Assembly (NCBI RefSeq): GCF_042663585.1
Contig: NZ_JBHTAN010000006.1
Location: 868,001-932,000 of the forward strand
Direction of reading: 5' to 3'
DNA: 64,000 nt
Source of the DNA: Natranaeroarchaeum sp042663585
GTDB taxonomy: Archaea; Halobacteriota; Halobacteria; Halobacteriales; Natronoarchaeaceae
Below, piece by piece: positions 40,416 to 50,235 of the stretch. The notes under the pieces were generated by a model. That model made no database searches. It was not told the DNA's origin and was given only the letters and a program-made list of their open reading frames with translations. How positions within the stretch are numbered: the first letter of the stretch is position 1; the number at the start of each line of letters is the position of its first letter. The translations under genes and the position numbers were made by a program.

Positions 40416-41960
40416 CTACTGATCCGACCCGGTCCACCGCTGCCAGAAGGTTTCGAACTCCGCGTCCTCTTCGGTGAGCCGCTGCCACTCGGCGAGTCCC
40501 CGCTCTTCTCGGGTGCCCGGAATAGTGTTGTCGAGCACGAGCGCGGCCAGACCGCCGACCGCCATCCCCGTCGAACCGATCACGAATACCGTGTCGGCGA
40601 TCACTCGCTCGCTGAGCACCGGGCCGAGTACGGCGACGCCGTCCATCACCGCACGGAACTCCGCTGCACCGCCGACGTTGGCCATGTACTCGGGGATCGA
40701 CAGTCCGACGAACAGCGCGAAGCCGATCACGAAGACGTTTCGCGAGGAGTCCAGATCGACGTGTTTCAGGTTCGAGATACCGACGGCAACGATCTGAGCG
40801 AACATGGCGATAAAGAGACCACCGATGATCGGATCGGGAATGGTCGCTATCAGTTGCCCGAAGTAGCCGATGAAGCCGACGAAGAGCATGATCAGTGCTC
40901 CAACCTGCACGACGTACCGGGAGGCGACGCCAGTCAGTCCAATCGCGCCAATGTTCTCGGAGTACGACGTCGACCCGCTCGTTCCCATGATCCCCGAGAA
41001 GACGTTCATCAGTCCCTCCATCCCGATGCCGTGGTTGATCCGTTTCGCGCTCGGGGCCGCCGAACCGGTGATGTTCGCGACGGCGTAGTAGTCGCCGAGG
41101 CTCTCGACCATCGACGCAAGCACGCCTGCAAACATTCCGATAATGAACGCGCCCGTGATCTCCGGCATCCCCCACTGGAAGGGGTAGATCGGCAGTATCA
41201 TGGTCGTATCAGTGACTTGCCCGAGCGGGACGTATCCCGGATGACCCGACCCCAGCGTCCCCGTAACCGAGAGTCCCGCGGCGACGAGCCACGAAATGCC
41301 GAGCGCCAAGATGACCGGATAGAGTCGGAACGCACGCCGTTTGACGTCCAGATACTGCGAGAACAGGACGATCAGACCGAGCGTCAGGCCGAGTAGCCAC
41401 CAGCTCTGGTCTGTCGTCGTGATCTGAGGTGCGCCGAACAGCGAAAGGCCGATCAGCGCGATTGTCGGTGCGATGACGACCGGCGAGAGGAACCGTCGGA
41501 GTTTGCCGACCAGGCCGAAGTAGCCCATTGCGACCTGTACCGTCGCGGCGACGATAATCGCACCCTGTAACTGGACCAGAGCGTCCTGCCAGTTATTGGC
41601 TGGATCGGACGTGACGACCAGCACGATTGCCAGTGCCGGCGCGAGCATCGAGAAGGGCGCACCCTGAACGATCGGGTAGCGGTTCCCGAAAGTCGTCTGG
41701 GCGAGCGTGGCGATCCCGGAGACGACGAAGAACGTCCCGACGAACTGTGCGGTGATGTCGTCCGGCATCCCCATCGCGCTGGCCAGAATCAGCGGCACCG
41801 CGATGTTCGCACCGACCATCGTCAGATAGTGTTGCACGCCGAGCACGGCCGATTCGCCGGCCGGCGGTTTCTCATCAATACCGTATTCGATCGCATCGCT
41901 GGGGTCGATCCCGTCTTCCCCAGCAGAAGGTTCCTCCGCCATTTTGTTGTCGTCGGTCAT
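40416..41960 (-). CDS. NCS2 family uracil/xanthine-type permease
   Basis: The 514-residue membrane protein has about 14 hydrophobic segments and the NCS2 signatures: QHYLTMVGANIAVPLIL near residue 43, QGAPFSMLAPALAIV, and in helix 10 GMEGLMNVFSGIMGTSGSTSYSENIGAIGLTG (given here as two parts of the substrate-binding region). It probably imports a purine or pyrimidine by proton or sodium symport. The specificity is not readable. It is divergent from the cupin gene. Confidence 0.9.
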   Translation of the reverse strand: MTDDNKMAEEPSAGEDGIDPSDAIEYGIDEKPPAGESAVLGVQHYLTMVGANIAVPLILASAMGMPDDITAQFVGTFFVVSGIATLAQTTFGNRYPIVQGAPFSMLAPALAIVLVVTSDPANNWQDALVQLQGAIIVAATVQVAMGYFGLVGKLRRFLSPVVIAPTIALIGLSLFGAPQITTTDQSWWLLGLTLGLIVLFSQYLDVKRRAFRLYPVILALGISWLVAAGLSVTGTLGSGHPGYVPLGQVTDTTMILPIYPFQWGMPEITGAFIIGMFAGVLASMVESLGDYYAVANITGSAAPSAKRINHGIGMEGLMNVFSGIMGTSGSTSYSENIGAIGLTGVASRYVVQVGALIMLFVGFIGYFGQLIATIPDPIIGGLFIAMFAQIVAVGISNLKHVDLDSSRNVFVIGFALFVGLSIPEYMANVGGAAEFRAVMDGVAVLGPVLSERVIADTVFVIGSTGMAVGGLAALVLDNTIPGTREERGLAEWQRLTEEDAEFETFWQRWTGSDQ

Positions 41961-42047
41961 AATTCGGAGGGAGGTAAAAGGGGTGTTGATCCGTCGTCGC
42001 GGGCGGAGGTATCGTTAAACCCCTGGCCCGTCGATACTGTGATACCG

Positions 42048-42422
42048 ATGTACACGAAGGTGAACTACGAGGAGGTCGACCCGGTCGGGGAGGCGATGCA
42101 TCTGCTCCGCGAACCCCTCGATACCGAACAGGTCGGCGTGACTGTCGCGCGCTGTCCGCCGGGGTGGAAGTCCGTCCCGCACGAACATACCGACAACGAT
42201 CACGAGGAAGTGTACGTGCTGATCGAGGGCGAGGCCGAGGTGATCGTCGACGACGAACGAGTCGAGATGGCTGAAGGCGACGCCATCCATATCCCACCGG
42301 AATCGACCAGGCAGATCCAGAACGGCGATGTCGAGAGCGCGTTCGTCCTCGTCAGCGGGCCGGAAGGTCTGGAGAGCGAGGGTGTCGAATCCGAGTGGAT
42401 CATCGACGGATTCAGCGGCTAA
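42048..42422 (+). CDS. Cupin domain protein
   Basis: The 124-residue protein is a single cupin barrel. Motif 1 is SVPHEHTDNDHEEVYVLIEGE (H, H, E and a later Gly) and motif 2 is EGDAIHIPPESTRQIQN. The metal-binding histidines are present in motif 1; motif 2 has a single His in AIHIPP. Function is unknown. The methyltransferase gene follows after 38 bases on the same strand, so the two may be co-transcribed. Confidence 0.85.
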   Translation: MYTKVNYEEVDPVGEAMHLLREPLDTEQVGVTVARCPPGWKSVPHEHTDNDHEEVYVLIEGEAEVIVDDERVEMAEGDAIHIPPESTRQIQNGDVESAFVLVSGPEGLESEGVESEWIIDGFSG

Positions 42423-42460
42423 CCCACAGTTCTTTGCGATCCCCGTACGAGCTAGCAGCC

Positions 42461-43129
42461 ATGACCCAGATCCTCCCGGACGAGACAGCACGGTTCGTCA
42501 GCGCCGCGGGGCCACAGCCGGACGACGTGCTGGTGGAGATGCACGAGTACGCCCGCGAACACGGCTTTCCACACGTCGGCCCGGAGGTCGGCGGCTGGCT
42601 TCAACTGCTGGCGCGGATGGTCGACGCCGAGCGGGTGTTCGAGTTCGGATCGGGCTACGGCTACTCGGCGTACTGGTTCGCCCGCGCACTCGACGAGGAC
42701 GCTGAGATCGTTCTGACCGAGTTCGACGCCGACGAACTCGACATGGCGCGGGAGTATATGAAACGCGGCGGCTTCGACCCGCTTGCAACCTACGAACACG
42801 GCGACGCTATCGAGATCATCGAGGGGTACGACGGCCCCTTCGACGTGGTGCTGGTCGACGTCCGGAAGGACCAGTATCCCGCGGCGTTCGAGGCGATACG
42901 AGAGAAAGTCGCACCCGGTGGCGTCATCGTCGCCGACAACGCGATGACTGCCGGAACGATAGAGTTCGAAAAGCTACTGGCGATCCAGGAAGGCGAGGAC
43001 GTCACCGACCTCAGTGAGGCGACGCGCGGTATCGCGGAGTATCTCCGGGCCACACAGGACGCCGCGGAGTTCACGACTGCGGTGATGCCGGTGGGTGAGG
43101 GCATCGCCGTGAGCTATCGCTCGGCGTAG
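42461..43129 (+). CDS. O-methyltransferase family protein (SAM-dependent)
   Basis: The 222-residue protein has the class I methyltransferase pattern of the catechol/CCoA O-methyltransferase type: VFEFGSGYGYSAYWFARAL, IVLTEFDADELDMA, DVVLVDVRKDQYPAAFEAI and PGGVIVADNAMTAG. The acceptor is unknown. The ATG at 42461 (MTQILPDETARF) is used. Its 3' end overlaps the 3' end of the convergent histidine kinase gene by 16 bases. Confidence 0.87.
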   Translation: MTQILPDETARFVSAAGPQPDDVLVEMHEYAREHGFPHVGPEVGGWLQLLARMVDAERVFEFGSGYGYSAYWFARALDEDAEIVLTEFDADELDMAREYMKRGGFDPLATYEHGDAIEIIEGYDGPFDVVLVDVRKDQYPAAFEAIREKVAPGGVIVADNAMTAGTIEFEKLLAIQEGEDVTDLSEATRGIAEYLRATQDAAEFTTAVMPVGEGIAVSYRSA

Positions 43130-44742
43130 CCGTCAACGCCGACCACGACCCGGATGCCCTCCGCGTACTCATCGTCGATCCACGTCGACCAGCCATGGAC
43201 ACGGGCGAGCGCCCGGACGTTCGGCAGTGCGACTCCTGCTTCCGCGGTAGGGACCGCCGAGCCGTACTCGAAGTACTCGTCGAGCTGGGCGACTGCCGGC
43301 GGTTCCCCGTTACCGCTCATCGCTATCTCGCCGTTCGCCAGCGAGACGACGACGCTGTCAGCACCGTTCCGGTCGAAGAACTCGTACGCGCTCCGGCACA
43401 GCGCCCGAAGTCTCGCTTCGTCGGCCTCCACCTGAAGATCACCTTCGATAGTGAGCAAGAGCCCATCCGCTTCGACCTCGTCTCTGGCCGTCTTTGCCGC
43501 GTCGCCGACATCGACCTGGCTGGTCTCCCGAACCGTCTGCCCGTGTTTCGCCAGGATCGAGAGGTCGTTGACGATCCCGGTCATCGTGTTCGCAGAGCCG
43601 GACGCGGCTCTGAGCGACTCGTTTGCGGTTCCGATCTGATTGTCGGTGATCGCGTCGCCGGCCAGCGAGACGTGGCCTTCGATGATCGTTAGCTTGTTCC
43701 GTAGTTCGTGGGTGAGCGCCTCGGCGAAATCGTGCAGTTGGTTGTTCTGTCGTTTTAGCTCTCGGCGTCGCTTCTCGGTCTCGGTGATGTCCGTGAACAT
43801 CAGTAGCTTGCCGATCCGCGTCGCCCCGATTTCGAAGGACGTCGTCGACGCGAGATAGTAATTCATCGATCCATCCGTCTCGCGTTCGAGCGTCTTCTGT
43901 TCCATCGTATCGCCCTCGCTGATCTCCGGGAGGACCGTCTGTATAGACTCGCCGATGGCGTCGTTCAGCTCTGGCAACAGTGCGGCTGCACGGTAGTTAA
44001 AATCTCGAATTCGGTCGTCGTCGTCCAGGAAGACTGTCGCTTCGTCGACGTCGTCGGTCAACTGGATCGCCATGAACCGGTCCTGATGAACGAACAGGAC
44101 GCCGATAGCGAAGACGGCGACGCCGAGCGGCGAGTAGATCATCCCGAGCAGCAGATCGCTCTGATAGCCGACGAGGTCGAACACGACCGGAAGCCCGGTG
44201 AGGGCGGCCAGCCCAGTAAGCGGCCTCGTGTCGTACTCCGACTCCGCGAACATCTCCAGTAGCATAAACAGGCCGATTGCGGCGAGCATGTAGGAGACGG
44301 CGGTCGTCACCCAGTGGAACGGCTGATGGACGACATTCAGATGAACGAACGGCTCCGTCGCGGCCTCCATGGTGAAATACTGGCCGTGAATCGGGTTCGT
44401 GACTTTCACACCAACGACAGCTAGATAGACGCCAACTGCGAGTTGACGCAGTTGTCGGTTTTGATGATAGGTCCGACCGGTGTACGCCGAGCAGAAGTAC
44501 AGCCACCAGCCGACGGTTGCGAAGCCGACAGTTAGACCAAGAACGTAGATGATGTTGGTAAGTTCGTCCGTGGGTAACACGAAATAGCCGACGTAGGACA
44601 GCGACCAACAACCGGAGGTCGTGAGCAGCCCCATGAGGCCGATTCGGGTATCCCTATCGGTCACTTTGCGGGCCCGTAGCAGGGCGAGAAAACAAAGGAT
44701 CGCCGCGGCAGCGAACCCGCCGAAGTGGAGTGAAAATATCAT
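43114..44742 (-). CDS. Membrane histidine kinase (7TM sensor, PAS, HisKA, HATPase)
   Basis: The 542-residue sensor kinase has seven hydrophobic segments in residues 1-210, of the HKN_7TM type. A PAS domain follows at about 225-330 (DEATVFLDDDDRIRDFNYRAA ... RIGKLLMFTDITETEKRR). The phospho-acceptor H345 is in ALTHELRNKLTIIEGH, followed by a compact ATPase-like domain. The ATPase G-box is degenerate (AGVALPNVRALARVHGW), and the usual N-box asparagines are hard to see. No response regulator gene is adjacent. The ATG at 44742 begins MIFSLHFGG. Confidence 0.88.
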   Translation of the reverse strand: MIFSLHFGGFAAAAILCFLALLRARKVTDRDTRIGLMGLLTTSGCWSLSYVGYFVLPTDELTNIIYVLGLTVGFATVGWWLYFCSAYTGRTYHQNRQLRQLAVGVYLAVVGVKVTNPIHGQYFTMEAATEPFVHLNVVHQPFHWVTTAVSYMLAAIGLFMLLEMFAESEYDTRPLTGLAALTGLPVVFDLVGYQSDLLLGMIYSPLGVAVFAIGVLFVHQDRFMAIQLTDDVDEATVFLDDDDRIRDFNYRAAALLPELNDAIGESIQTVLPEISEGDTMEQKTLERETDGSMNYYLASTTSFEIGATRIGKLLMFTDITETEKRRRELKRQNNQLHDFAEALTHELRNKLTIIEGHVSLAGDAITDNQIGTANESLRAASGSANTMTGIVNDLSILAKHGQTVRETSQVDVGDAAKTARDEVEADGLLLTIEGDLQVEADEARLRALCRSAYEFFDRNGADSVVVSLANGEIAMSGNGEPPAVAQLDEYFEYGSAVPTAEAGVALPNVRALARVHGWSTWIDDEYAEGIRVVVGVDGYAER

Positions 44743-44932
44743 GGATAGATATGGTTGACGACTCGTCCATTGCTTTCTTATCGGATAAATCCCTTCTTTA
44801 CTCGGATGGATTCTGGGAGTCTCGGTCCTGGGAATCGAGCGTATCGTCTCCGCGATTGGGAACGTCGACCTCACACCTCTCACGCGGCGGGGAACGTACG
44901 ACTTAACCGGCTCCTCGGCCTTTCATTAGCCA

Positions 44933-45967
44933 ATGACAGCAGCGATCCAGACGCAGGATCTTCTCAAAGAGTACGGCGATCTGCGAGCGTTAGACGAACT
45001 CTCGCTCCGTGTCGAGGAGGGCGAGTTCTTTGGCCTTCTCGGCCCAAACGGGGCGGGCAAGACGACGTTTATCAACATCCTCGTCGGCCTCGCACGCAAA
45101 TCGGGTGGTGATGCACACGTCTTCGGCCACGACGTCGTCGAGGAGTATCAGGACGCTCGGAACGCAATCGGGCTTGCACCCCAGGAGTTCAACGTCGATC
45201 GGTTCTTCCCGATCCGGGAGGTGTTGATGCACAAAGCCGGCTATCACGGGATCCCGGAGGACGAAGCGGAGCGTCGCGCCGAGTATGCGCTCGAACGGGT
45301 GGGAATCGCCCACAAGGGCGACGAGCGGTTCGACTGGCTTTCGGGCGGAATGAAACGTCGGTTCCTGCTGGCGCGTGCGCTGGTCACCGATCCCGACCTC
45401 CTGATCCTCGACGAACCGACTGCGGGCGTCGACGTCCAGTTACGTCACGACATCTGGGAGGTCATCCAGCAACTGAACGACGAGGGGACGACCGTCCTGC
45501 TCACGACCCACTACATCGAGGAGGCCGAACGGCTCTGTGACCGCGTCGCCATCGTCAACGAGGGATCCGTCCTCGACGTCGCGACGCCGGGCGACCTGAT
45601 GGACCGCGGTACGGACACCATCTACGTCACGGTTCGGGCGGACGTCAGCACACCACAGGCCGCGACTACGGCTGTCGCCGGTGCGGCCAGTGAGACGACT
45701 GGCGCTCGGACGGCAACGGACGGTATCGGCATTGACGGCCAGGACCGACTCACCGCTCTCGACGGCGTGGAGACGGTCAGCGTCGAGGATGGCCGGCTAG
45801 CGATCCGCGCGGACGACGGCGGCGCGCGGGCCCCGGGCGTCCTGAACGTGCTCGAAGAGCTGGGCCACGAGATTACCGACATCGAAATCTCGCGAACCTC
45901 GCTCGAAGAAGTGTTCGTCGAGATGACGAACGAGGAGCGCTCCGACCGCGAGGGGATCGAAGCATGA
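44933..45967 (+). CDS. ABC transporter ATP-binding protein (ABC-2 type)
   Basis: The 344-residue ATPase has Walker A LLGPNGAGKTTF near residue 38, signature LSGGMKRR near 138, Walker B LLILDEPTAGVD near 158 and the H-loop TTHYIEEAERL. A C-terminal region of about 110 residues with an Ala/Thr-rich insertion follows. It overlaps the permease gene by four bases (ATGA), so the pair forms an exporter of the drug/antibiotic/lipid type. The substrate is unknown. Confidence 0.92.
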   Translation: MTAAIQTQDLLKEYGDLRALDELSLRVEEGEFFGLLGPNGAGKTTFINILVGLARKSGGDAHVFGHDVVEEYQDARNAIGLAPQEFNVDRFFPIREVLMHKAGYHGIPEDEAERRAEYALERVGIAHKGDERFDWLSGGMKRRFLLARALVTDPDLLILDEPTAGVDVQLRHDIWEVIQQLNDEGTTVLLTTHYIEEAERLCDRVAIVNEGSVLDVATPGDLMDRGTDTIYVTVRADVSTPQAATTAVAGAASETTGARTATDGIGIDGQDRLTALDGVETVSVEDGRLAIRADDGGARAPGVLNVLEELGHEITDIEISRTSLEEVFVEMTNEERSDREGIEA

Positions 45968-46764
45968 TGGGGATCACGATGGGGCTTCCGACGGGCGTCC
46001 GAACGCTCCTCAAACGCGAAATCCAGCGCTACGTCCGGCGTCCGACGAACACGTTTATGCCGCCGCTGATCACCAACATCCTCTACTTCTCTGTGTTCGG
46101 GATCATCCTCGGCGGGCGGATCGATCAGATTCAGGGCTTCGATTACATCGTGTTCATCATTCCGGGCCTCGTCGTGCTCGGGACGATATCGAACGCCTTC
46201 GAGAACGCTTCCTTTTCTATCTTCCACGGGCGGTGGAACGAGTACATTCACGAGACGCTTACCTCGCCGCTCTCGTACTCACAGATGGTCGGCGCATACG
46301 TCGCGGCGAGCGCGTTGCGAGGGCTGCTCGTCGGTGCCCTCATCGCCGTCATCGGCGTCCTCTTCACGGTCATCAGCAGTGACTTCGCCACAATCGGCGT
46401 CGAGCAGCCGATCTATCTGCTTGCGTTTATGCTCATCATCTCCGTGCTGTTCGCTGCCTTCGGCGTCATCGGGGGCCTCCTTTCGGAGGATTTCGACCAC
46501 CTGACCGTAATGAACCAGTTTATCGTCCGCCCGCTGGTGTTTTTCGGCGCGGTGTTTTACTCGCTAGAGACGCTCTCGCCGCTCTGGCAGACGGTCTCGC
46601 TGCTGAATCCAATGGTCTACATGGTCGACGGCGTCCGTTTCGGCTTCCTCGGCTACTCGGACGTCGAGCCACGGATCTCGATTGCCGTCCTCGGCGGACT
46701 GACGATAGCCGTCCTGCTGGTCGATATCGTGCTGTTCCGGGAGGGCTACGGACTGACAGACTGA
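45964..46764 (+). CDS. ABC-2 type transporter permease
   Basis: The 266-residue membrane protein has six hydrophobic segments. The N-terminal part LLKREIQRYVRRPTNTFMPPLITNILYF and the segment WNEYIHETLTSPLSYSQMVGAY are typical of ABC-2 permeases. It ends with a hydrophobic helix followed by LFREGYGLTD. It is translationally coupled to the ATPase gene by the ATGA overlap and gives a transport pathway for that ATPase. Confidence 0.92.
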   Translation: MMGITMGLPTGVRTLLKREIQRYVRRPTNTFMPPLITNILYFSVFGIILGGRIDQIQGFDYIVFIIPGLVVLGTISNAFENASFSIFHGRWNEYIHETLTSPLSYSQMVGAYVAASALRGLLVGALIAVIGVLFTVISSDFATIGVEQPIYLLAFMLIISVLFAAFGVIGGLLSEDFDHLTVMNQFIVRPLVFFGAVFYSLETLSPLWQTVSLLNPMVYMVDGVRFGFLGYSDVEPRISIAVLGGLTIAVLLVDIVLFREGYGLTD

Positions 46765-46789
46765 TCACCGTCGGCGCGGCCCCGCAGAC

Positions 46790-47560
46790 CTAGACGTGTG
46801 GTTTCGCCGCGAGCGCCTCGTAGGGCTTGTCGTCGAGCCAATCGAGCAATGCCACCAACTGCTCGACTGCGGCATCGAACATCACTTCACCTTTCTCCGC
46901 AGTCGCGTCGCGCTGATCGCCGAGGACGCCGTTTTCGGTGTTGTCGATGGCGTCGTAGAAGGTGCGTGCGCCGTGGTGTCGTAACTCCTGTTCGTCCATT
47001 CTGGTAGCACCGCCCTGCGCCGCGTCGTCGATGCGCTCCTCCCGGACGAGGTCGGGGGCGATGTGCTGGATCATCGCTGTTTCCTTGGGCCCGCCGTGTG
47101 GCCCGTTGTGCTCGAAGAGGTCGTCGACCAGGTCGGGGATGCTCTCGTTCCACATCCACTCGATGGCGTAGGCGGTATCGTCTTCGCGGAGTCTGCGGCC
47201 GACCTCGCGGAGGTGGTTGATGTTGCCGCCGTGAGCGTTGACGTAGACGATTCGGTCGATTCCGTGCTCGGTGAGGCTCCGGGAGAGGCTCTCGACGTAG
47301 TCCCGGAACGCGGGCGGATCGACCGACATCGTTCCGTGGAACTGGCGATGATGCGAGGAGACGCCGACGGTGATCGGCGGGGTGCAGAGATACCCGGTAC
47401 GCTCCGTCGCCTTGCGTGCCAGCGCCTCCGCGATCATGTGGTCGGTGCCCTCGGGGAGATGCGGGCCGTGCTGTTCGGTCGAGCCGAGCGGGACGACAGC
47501 CAGAGAGTCCTCTCTGCAGTAGGCTTCGATCTCCGGCCAACTGTGTTCGGCGAGTTGCAT
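46790..47560 (-). CDS. Creatininase-family amidohydrolase, possibly ArfB
   Basis: The 256-residue protein has the creatininase-family metal sites: VPLGSTEQHGPHLPEGTDH (E, H, D), RIVYVNAHGGNINHLREVG and AIEWMWNESIP. In archaea the closest characterised enzyme is the formamide hydrolase ArfB of riboflavin and F420 biosynthesis, which removes a formyl group from the GTP-derived pyrimidine intermediate. Assignment as ArfB is by family, as no riboflavin or F420 gene is next to it. It is transcribed singly. Confidence 0.75.
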   Translation of the reverse strand: MQLAEHSWPEIEAYCREDSLAVVPLGSTEQHGPHLPEGTDHMIAEALARKATERTGYLCTPPITVGVSSHHRQFHGTMSVDPPAFRDYVESLSRSLTEHGIDRIVYVNAHGGNINHLREVGRRLREDDTAYAIEWMWNESIPDLVDDLFEHNGPHGGPKETAMIQHIAPDLVREERIDDAAQGGATRMDEQELRHHGARTFYDAIDNTENGVLGDQRDATAEKGEVMFDAAVEQLVALLDWLDDKPYEALAAKPHV

Positions 47561-47674
47561 ACTCGTACCAGAGGCGAGACGTACAAAGGAACTCCGACAG
47601 TCGTGAGTGGACCTCTCGTCCTACGTCGCGGGTATCTCAAAACGCATTAGAACGGGTCGGTCCGTAGTACCCCT

Positions 47675-48346
47675 ATGACCGCACCCCTCGTACTGGATAT
47701 TGACGGGACGCTAACCCGAGCAGACGGCGAACCGGGGATTGATCCCCGCGTGTTCGAGCCATTGCGGGCCTGGCCCGAACCGGTCGTCGTCGCGACCGGC
47801 AAGGCGTTCCCGTTTCCGGTTGCACTCTGCCAGTTTCTCGGCATCGAAGAGCGTGTAATCGCGGAGAACGGCGGGATCGTCTACGCGGACGAGGCGTTGG
47901 CCGTAAACGGTGACCGGGAAGCAGCCGACGCGGTGGCCGAGGCGTTCCGCGAGCACGGCCACGACCTTGGCTGGGACGGCCCGGACCTGGTGAACCGCTG
48001 GCGCGAGACCGAGATCGCCGCGCGGCTAACAGTTCCCGAAGAGGTCCTGCGCGAGGTCGCCGCCGAGACGGGGCTGGAAGTCGTCGATACGGGCTATGCG
48101 TTCCACGTCAAGGACGCCTCGATCAGCAAGGGCGACGGCCTCGAGAGCATCGCCACACTGCTCGATCGACAGCCGTCTGACTTCGTCGCGATCGGCGATT
48201 CGGAAAACGACGTCTCGACGTTCGGCGTCGCGGGCGAGAGCTACGCCGTCGCGAACGCCGACGCCGCCGCGCGCGAGGCCGCGGATCACGTAACTGACGG
48301 CGTCCACGCCGCCGGCACGATAGAACTCCTCGACGAACTTCGGTGA
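47675..48346 (+). CDS. Phosphoglycolate phosphatase (archaeal HAD type)
   Basis: The 223-residue HAD hydrolase has motif I LVLDIDGTLTRADGE (nucleophile D8, acid D10), the archaeal insertion NGGIVYADEALAVNGD and motif IV VAIGDSENDVSTFG. K151 in ASISKGDGLESIA is the motif III lysine. This layout matches the archaeal 2-phosphoglycolate phosphatase family (TA0175-like). It converges on the membrane hydrolase-like gene at 48355 with eight bases between. Confidence 0.88.
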   Translation: MTAPLVLDIDGTLTRADGEPGIDPRVFEPLRAWPEPVVVATGKAFPFPVALCQFLGIEERVIAENGGIVYADEALAVNGDREAADAVAEAFREHGHDLGWDGPDLVNRWRETEIAARLTVPEEVLREVAAETGLEVVDTGYAFHVKDASISKGDGLESIATLLDRQPSDFVAIGDSENDVSTFGVAGESYAVANADAAAREAADHVTDGVHAAGTIELLDELR

Positions 48347-48354
48347 CGATCCGG

Positions 48355-48954
48355 TTAGCGCGGTGGTGATCCGACGGCGGTGTCGACTGCCCCGTAGGTC
48401 GCGATAAGACTCTCTCTGAGCACCGGCGCGCCGTCGTAGAGCCAGAGGATTGCTGTGAACGCAAGTACCCCGCTCTGGACCAGCAGGTACGTCGGTGGGT
48501 CACTCGCCGTCAACGTGGCCCAGTACTCGACGAAGTACGTCAGCGTGAGATCGACCAACCCGTCGGTGCCCCCCGTTCCGGCAGGCTCCGCAAACGGCCA
48601 GAACAGCACCTCGAACCGTTCGGTTCCGCGCAGGTAGTGAGGGACGGAATCGCCCAGCGGATGGAGGAGATAGCCGACGCCGAACGCCAGTCCGACCCGT
48701 GGTCGACCGATCCGGTGCGCCACGATGCCCACGAGGATGGCGAACGGGATGCCGACGAAGACCGAGTGTCCGAGTGCATAGCCGGTGTCGAACATGCCGT
48801 ACTGGTAGGCAAGCGGCTTATCGATCAGATCCGGCAGCACCGACGCGAAGACGACGGTGAGAGCGGCGAGCGCGCCCGGCGACTCACGATAGTACGCGTG
48901 ACTGAACAGCGAATAGACCAGATATGCGACGGCAGCGTGTTCCCATGGCCACAT
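48355..48954 (-). CDS. Metal-dependent hydrolase-like membrane protein (YdjM type)
   Basis: The 199-residue protein has four to five hydrophobic segments with the conserved His/Asp positions of the YdjM/DUF457 family: PWEHAAVAYLVYSLFSH, VFASVLPDLIDKPLA, GHSVFVGIPF and GVGYLLHPLGDSVPHY. These sites form a putative metal-dependent hydrolase related to membrane phosphatases. The substrate is unknown. It is divergent from the DRG GTPase gene. Confidence 0.75.
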   Translation of the reverse strand: MWPWEHAAVAYLVYSLFSHAYYRESPGALAALTVVFASVLPDLIDKPLAYQYGMFDTGYALGHSVFVGIPFAILVGIVAHRIGRPRVGLAFGVGYLLHPLGDSVPHYLRGTERFEVLFWPFAEPAGTGGTDGLVDLTLTYFVEYWATLTASDPPTYLLVQSGVLAFTAILWLYDGAPVLRESLIATYGAVDTAVGSPPR

Positions 48955-49115
48955 CGGTATCGTCTGGGCGTCCGATACGATTAGTTATGTTCCGGCTTTG
49001 CACCGAAACTCGGAGTAGGATGCGCTTTCGGGAGTGCATTGATACCGACTGTCGTACCCCACTCACGCGACACGAAGGGAAGGGTTTTCGGCAAGCAGTC
49101 TCCAAGCCCAGTGTA

Positions 49116-50228
49116 ATGGGGCTTGAAGAGGAAATCGAAGAACTCCGCGAGGAGATTACGAGTACGCCCTACAACAAGTCGACCGAACAGCATATCGGTC
49201 GGCTCAAATCCAAGCTCGCGGAAAAGAAGGAGAAACTGGAGGTCCGTCAGCAGTCCTCGGGTGGGGGCGGTGGCTATCACGTCGAAAAACACGGCGACGC
49301 GACGGTCGCCCTCGTGGGCTTCCCGAGCGTCGGCAAGTCCACGCTCGTGAACGCGCTGACCAACGCCGACAGCGAAGTCGGCTCCTACGAGTTCACGACG
49401 CTCGACGTCAACCCGGGCATGCTGGAGCTCAACGGTGCGAACATCCAACTGCTCGACGTGCCGGGGCTGATCGAGGGCGCGGCCAGCGGTCGCGGTGGTG
49501 GCCAGGAGGTGCTTTCGGTCGTGCGCGCCGCCGACCTCATCGTGTTCATGCTTTCTGCGTTCGAGATAGAGCAGTACGACCGTCTCTGCGAGGAGCTCTA
49601 CCACAACAAGATTCGGGTCGATGAAGAGCCTCCCCGCATCTCGATCCGACGGAAAGGAAAAGGGGGGCTGAGAGTCACCTCCAGCGTCGAACAGGATCTG
49701 GACGAGCAGACGATCAAGGAGGTACTGCGAAGCCACGAGTTCATCAACGCCGACATCACGCTCAACGAGAAAGTCGACATCGACCGATTGATCGACGGAA
49801 TCCAAGACAACCGCGTCTATCTGCCGTCTATCGTGACGGTCAACAAGACCGATCTGATCGATCCGAGCTATATCGACACGGTCAAAAACGACCTCCGTGA
49901 TCACGACCTCGATCCCGAGGAAGTCATCTTCATTAGCGCCGAAAAAGACAAGGGACTCGACTCGTTCAAAGAACGGATCTGGGAGGAACTGGGCCTGATA
50001 CGGATCTACATGGACAAACCCGGTCGCGGCATCGACTACGAGGAACCGCTCATGGTCGATCAGGGAAGCACGGTCGAGGACGCGACAAAAAAGCTCGGTG
50101 GTGAGCTCCAGAAACGGTTCCGCTTCGCCCGCGTCTCCGGCGAGAGCGCGAAACACGACGGCCAGCAGGTCGGCCTCGACCACGAACTCGCCGACGAGGA
50201 CGTCCTCCGACTTATCACGCGGAAGTGA
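49116..50228 (+). CDS. DRG-family GTP-binding protein
   Basis: The 370-residue GTPase has the P-loop VALVGFPSVGKSTLVNAL near residue 66, G2/G3 in FTTLDVNPG and LLDVPGLIEGAASGRGGG, and G4 VTVNKTD. An inserted helical region characteristic of Drg follows, then a C-terminal TGS domain (IRIYMDKPGR...ADEDVLRL). An N-terminal charged helix precedes the G domain. DRG proteins associate with ribosomes and translation. The start ATG at 49116 gives MGLEEEIEELREE. It matches archaeal DRG in length. Confidence 0.93.
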   Translation: MGLEEEIEELREEITSTPYNKSTEQHIGRLKSKLAEKKEKLEVRQQSSGGGGGYHVEKHGDATVALVGFPSVGKSTLVNALTNADSEVGSYEFTTLDVNPGMLELNGANIQLLDVPGLIEGAASGRGGGQEVLSVVRAADLIVFMLSAFEIEQYDRLCEELYHNKIRVDEEPPRISIRRKGKGGLRVTSSVEQDLDEQTIKEVLRSHEFINADITLNEKVDIDRLIDGIQDNRVYLPSIVTVNKTDLIDPSYIDTVKNDLRDHDLDPEEVIFISAEKDKGLDSFKERIWEELGLIRIYMDKPGRGIDYEEPLMVDQGSTVEDATKKLGGELQKRFRFARVSGESAKHDGQQVGLDHELADEDVLRLITRK

Positions 50229-50235
50229 GCGTCGG

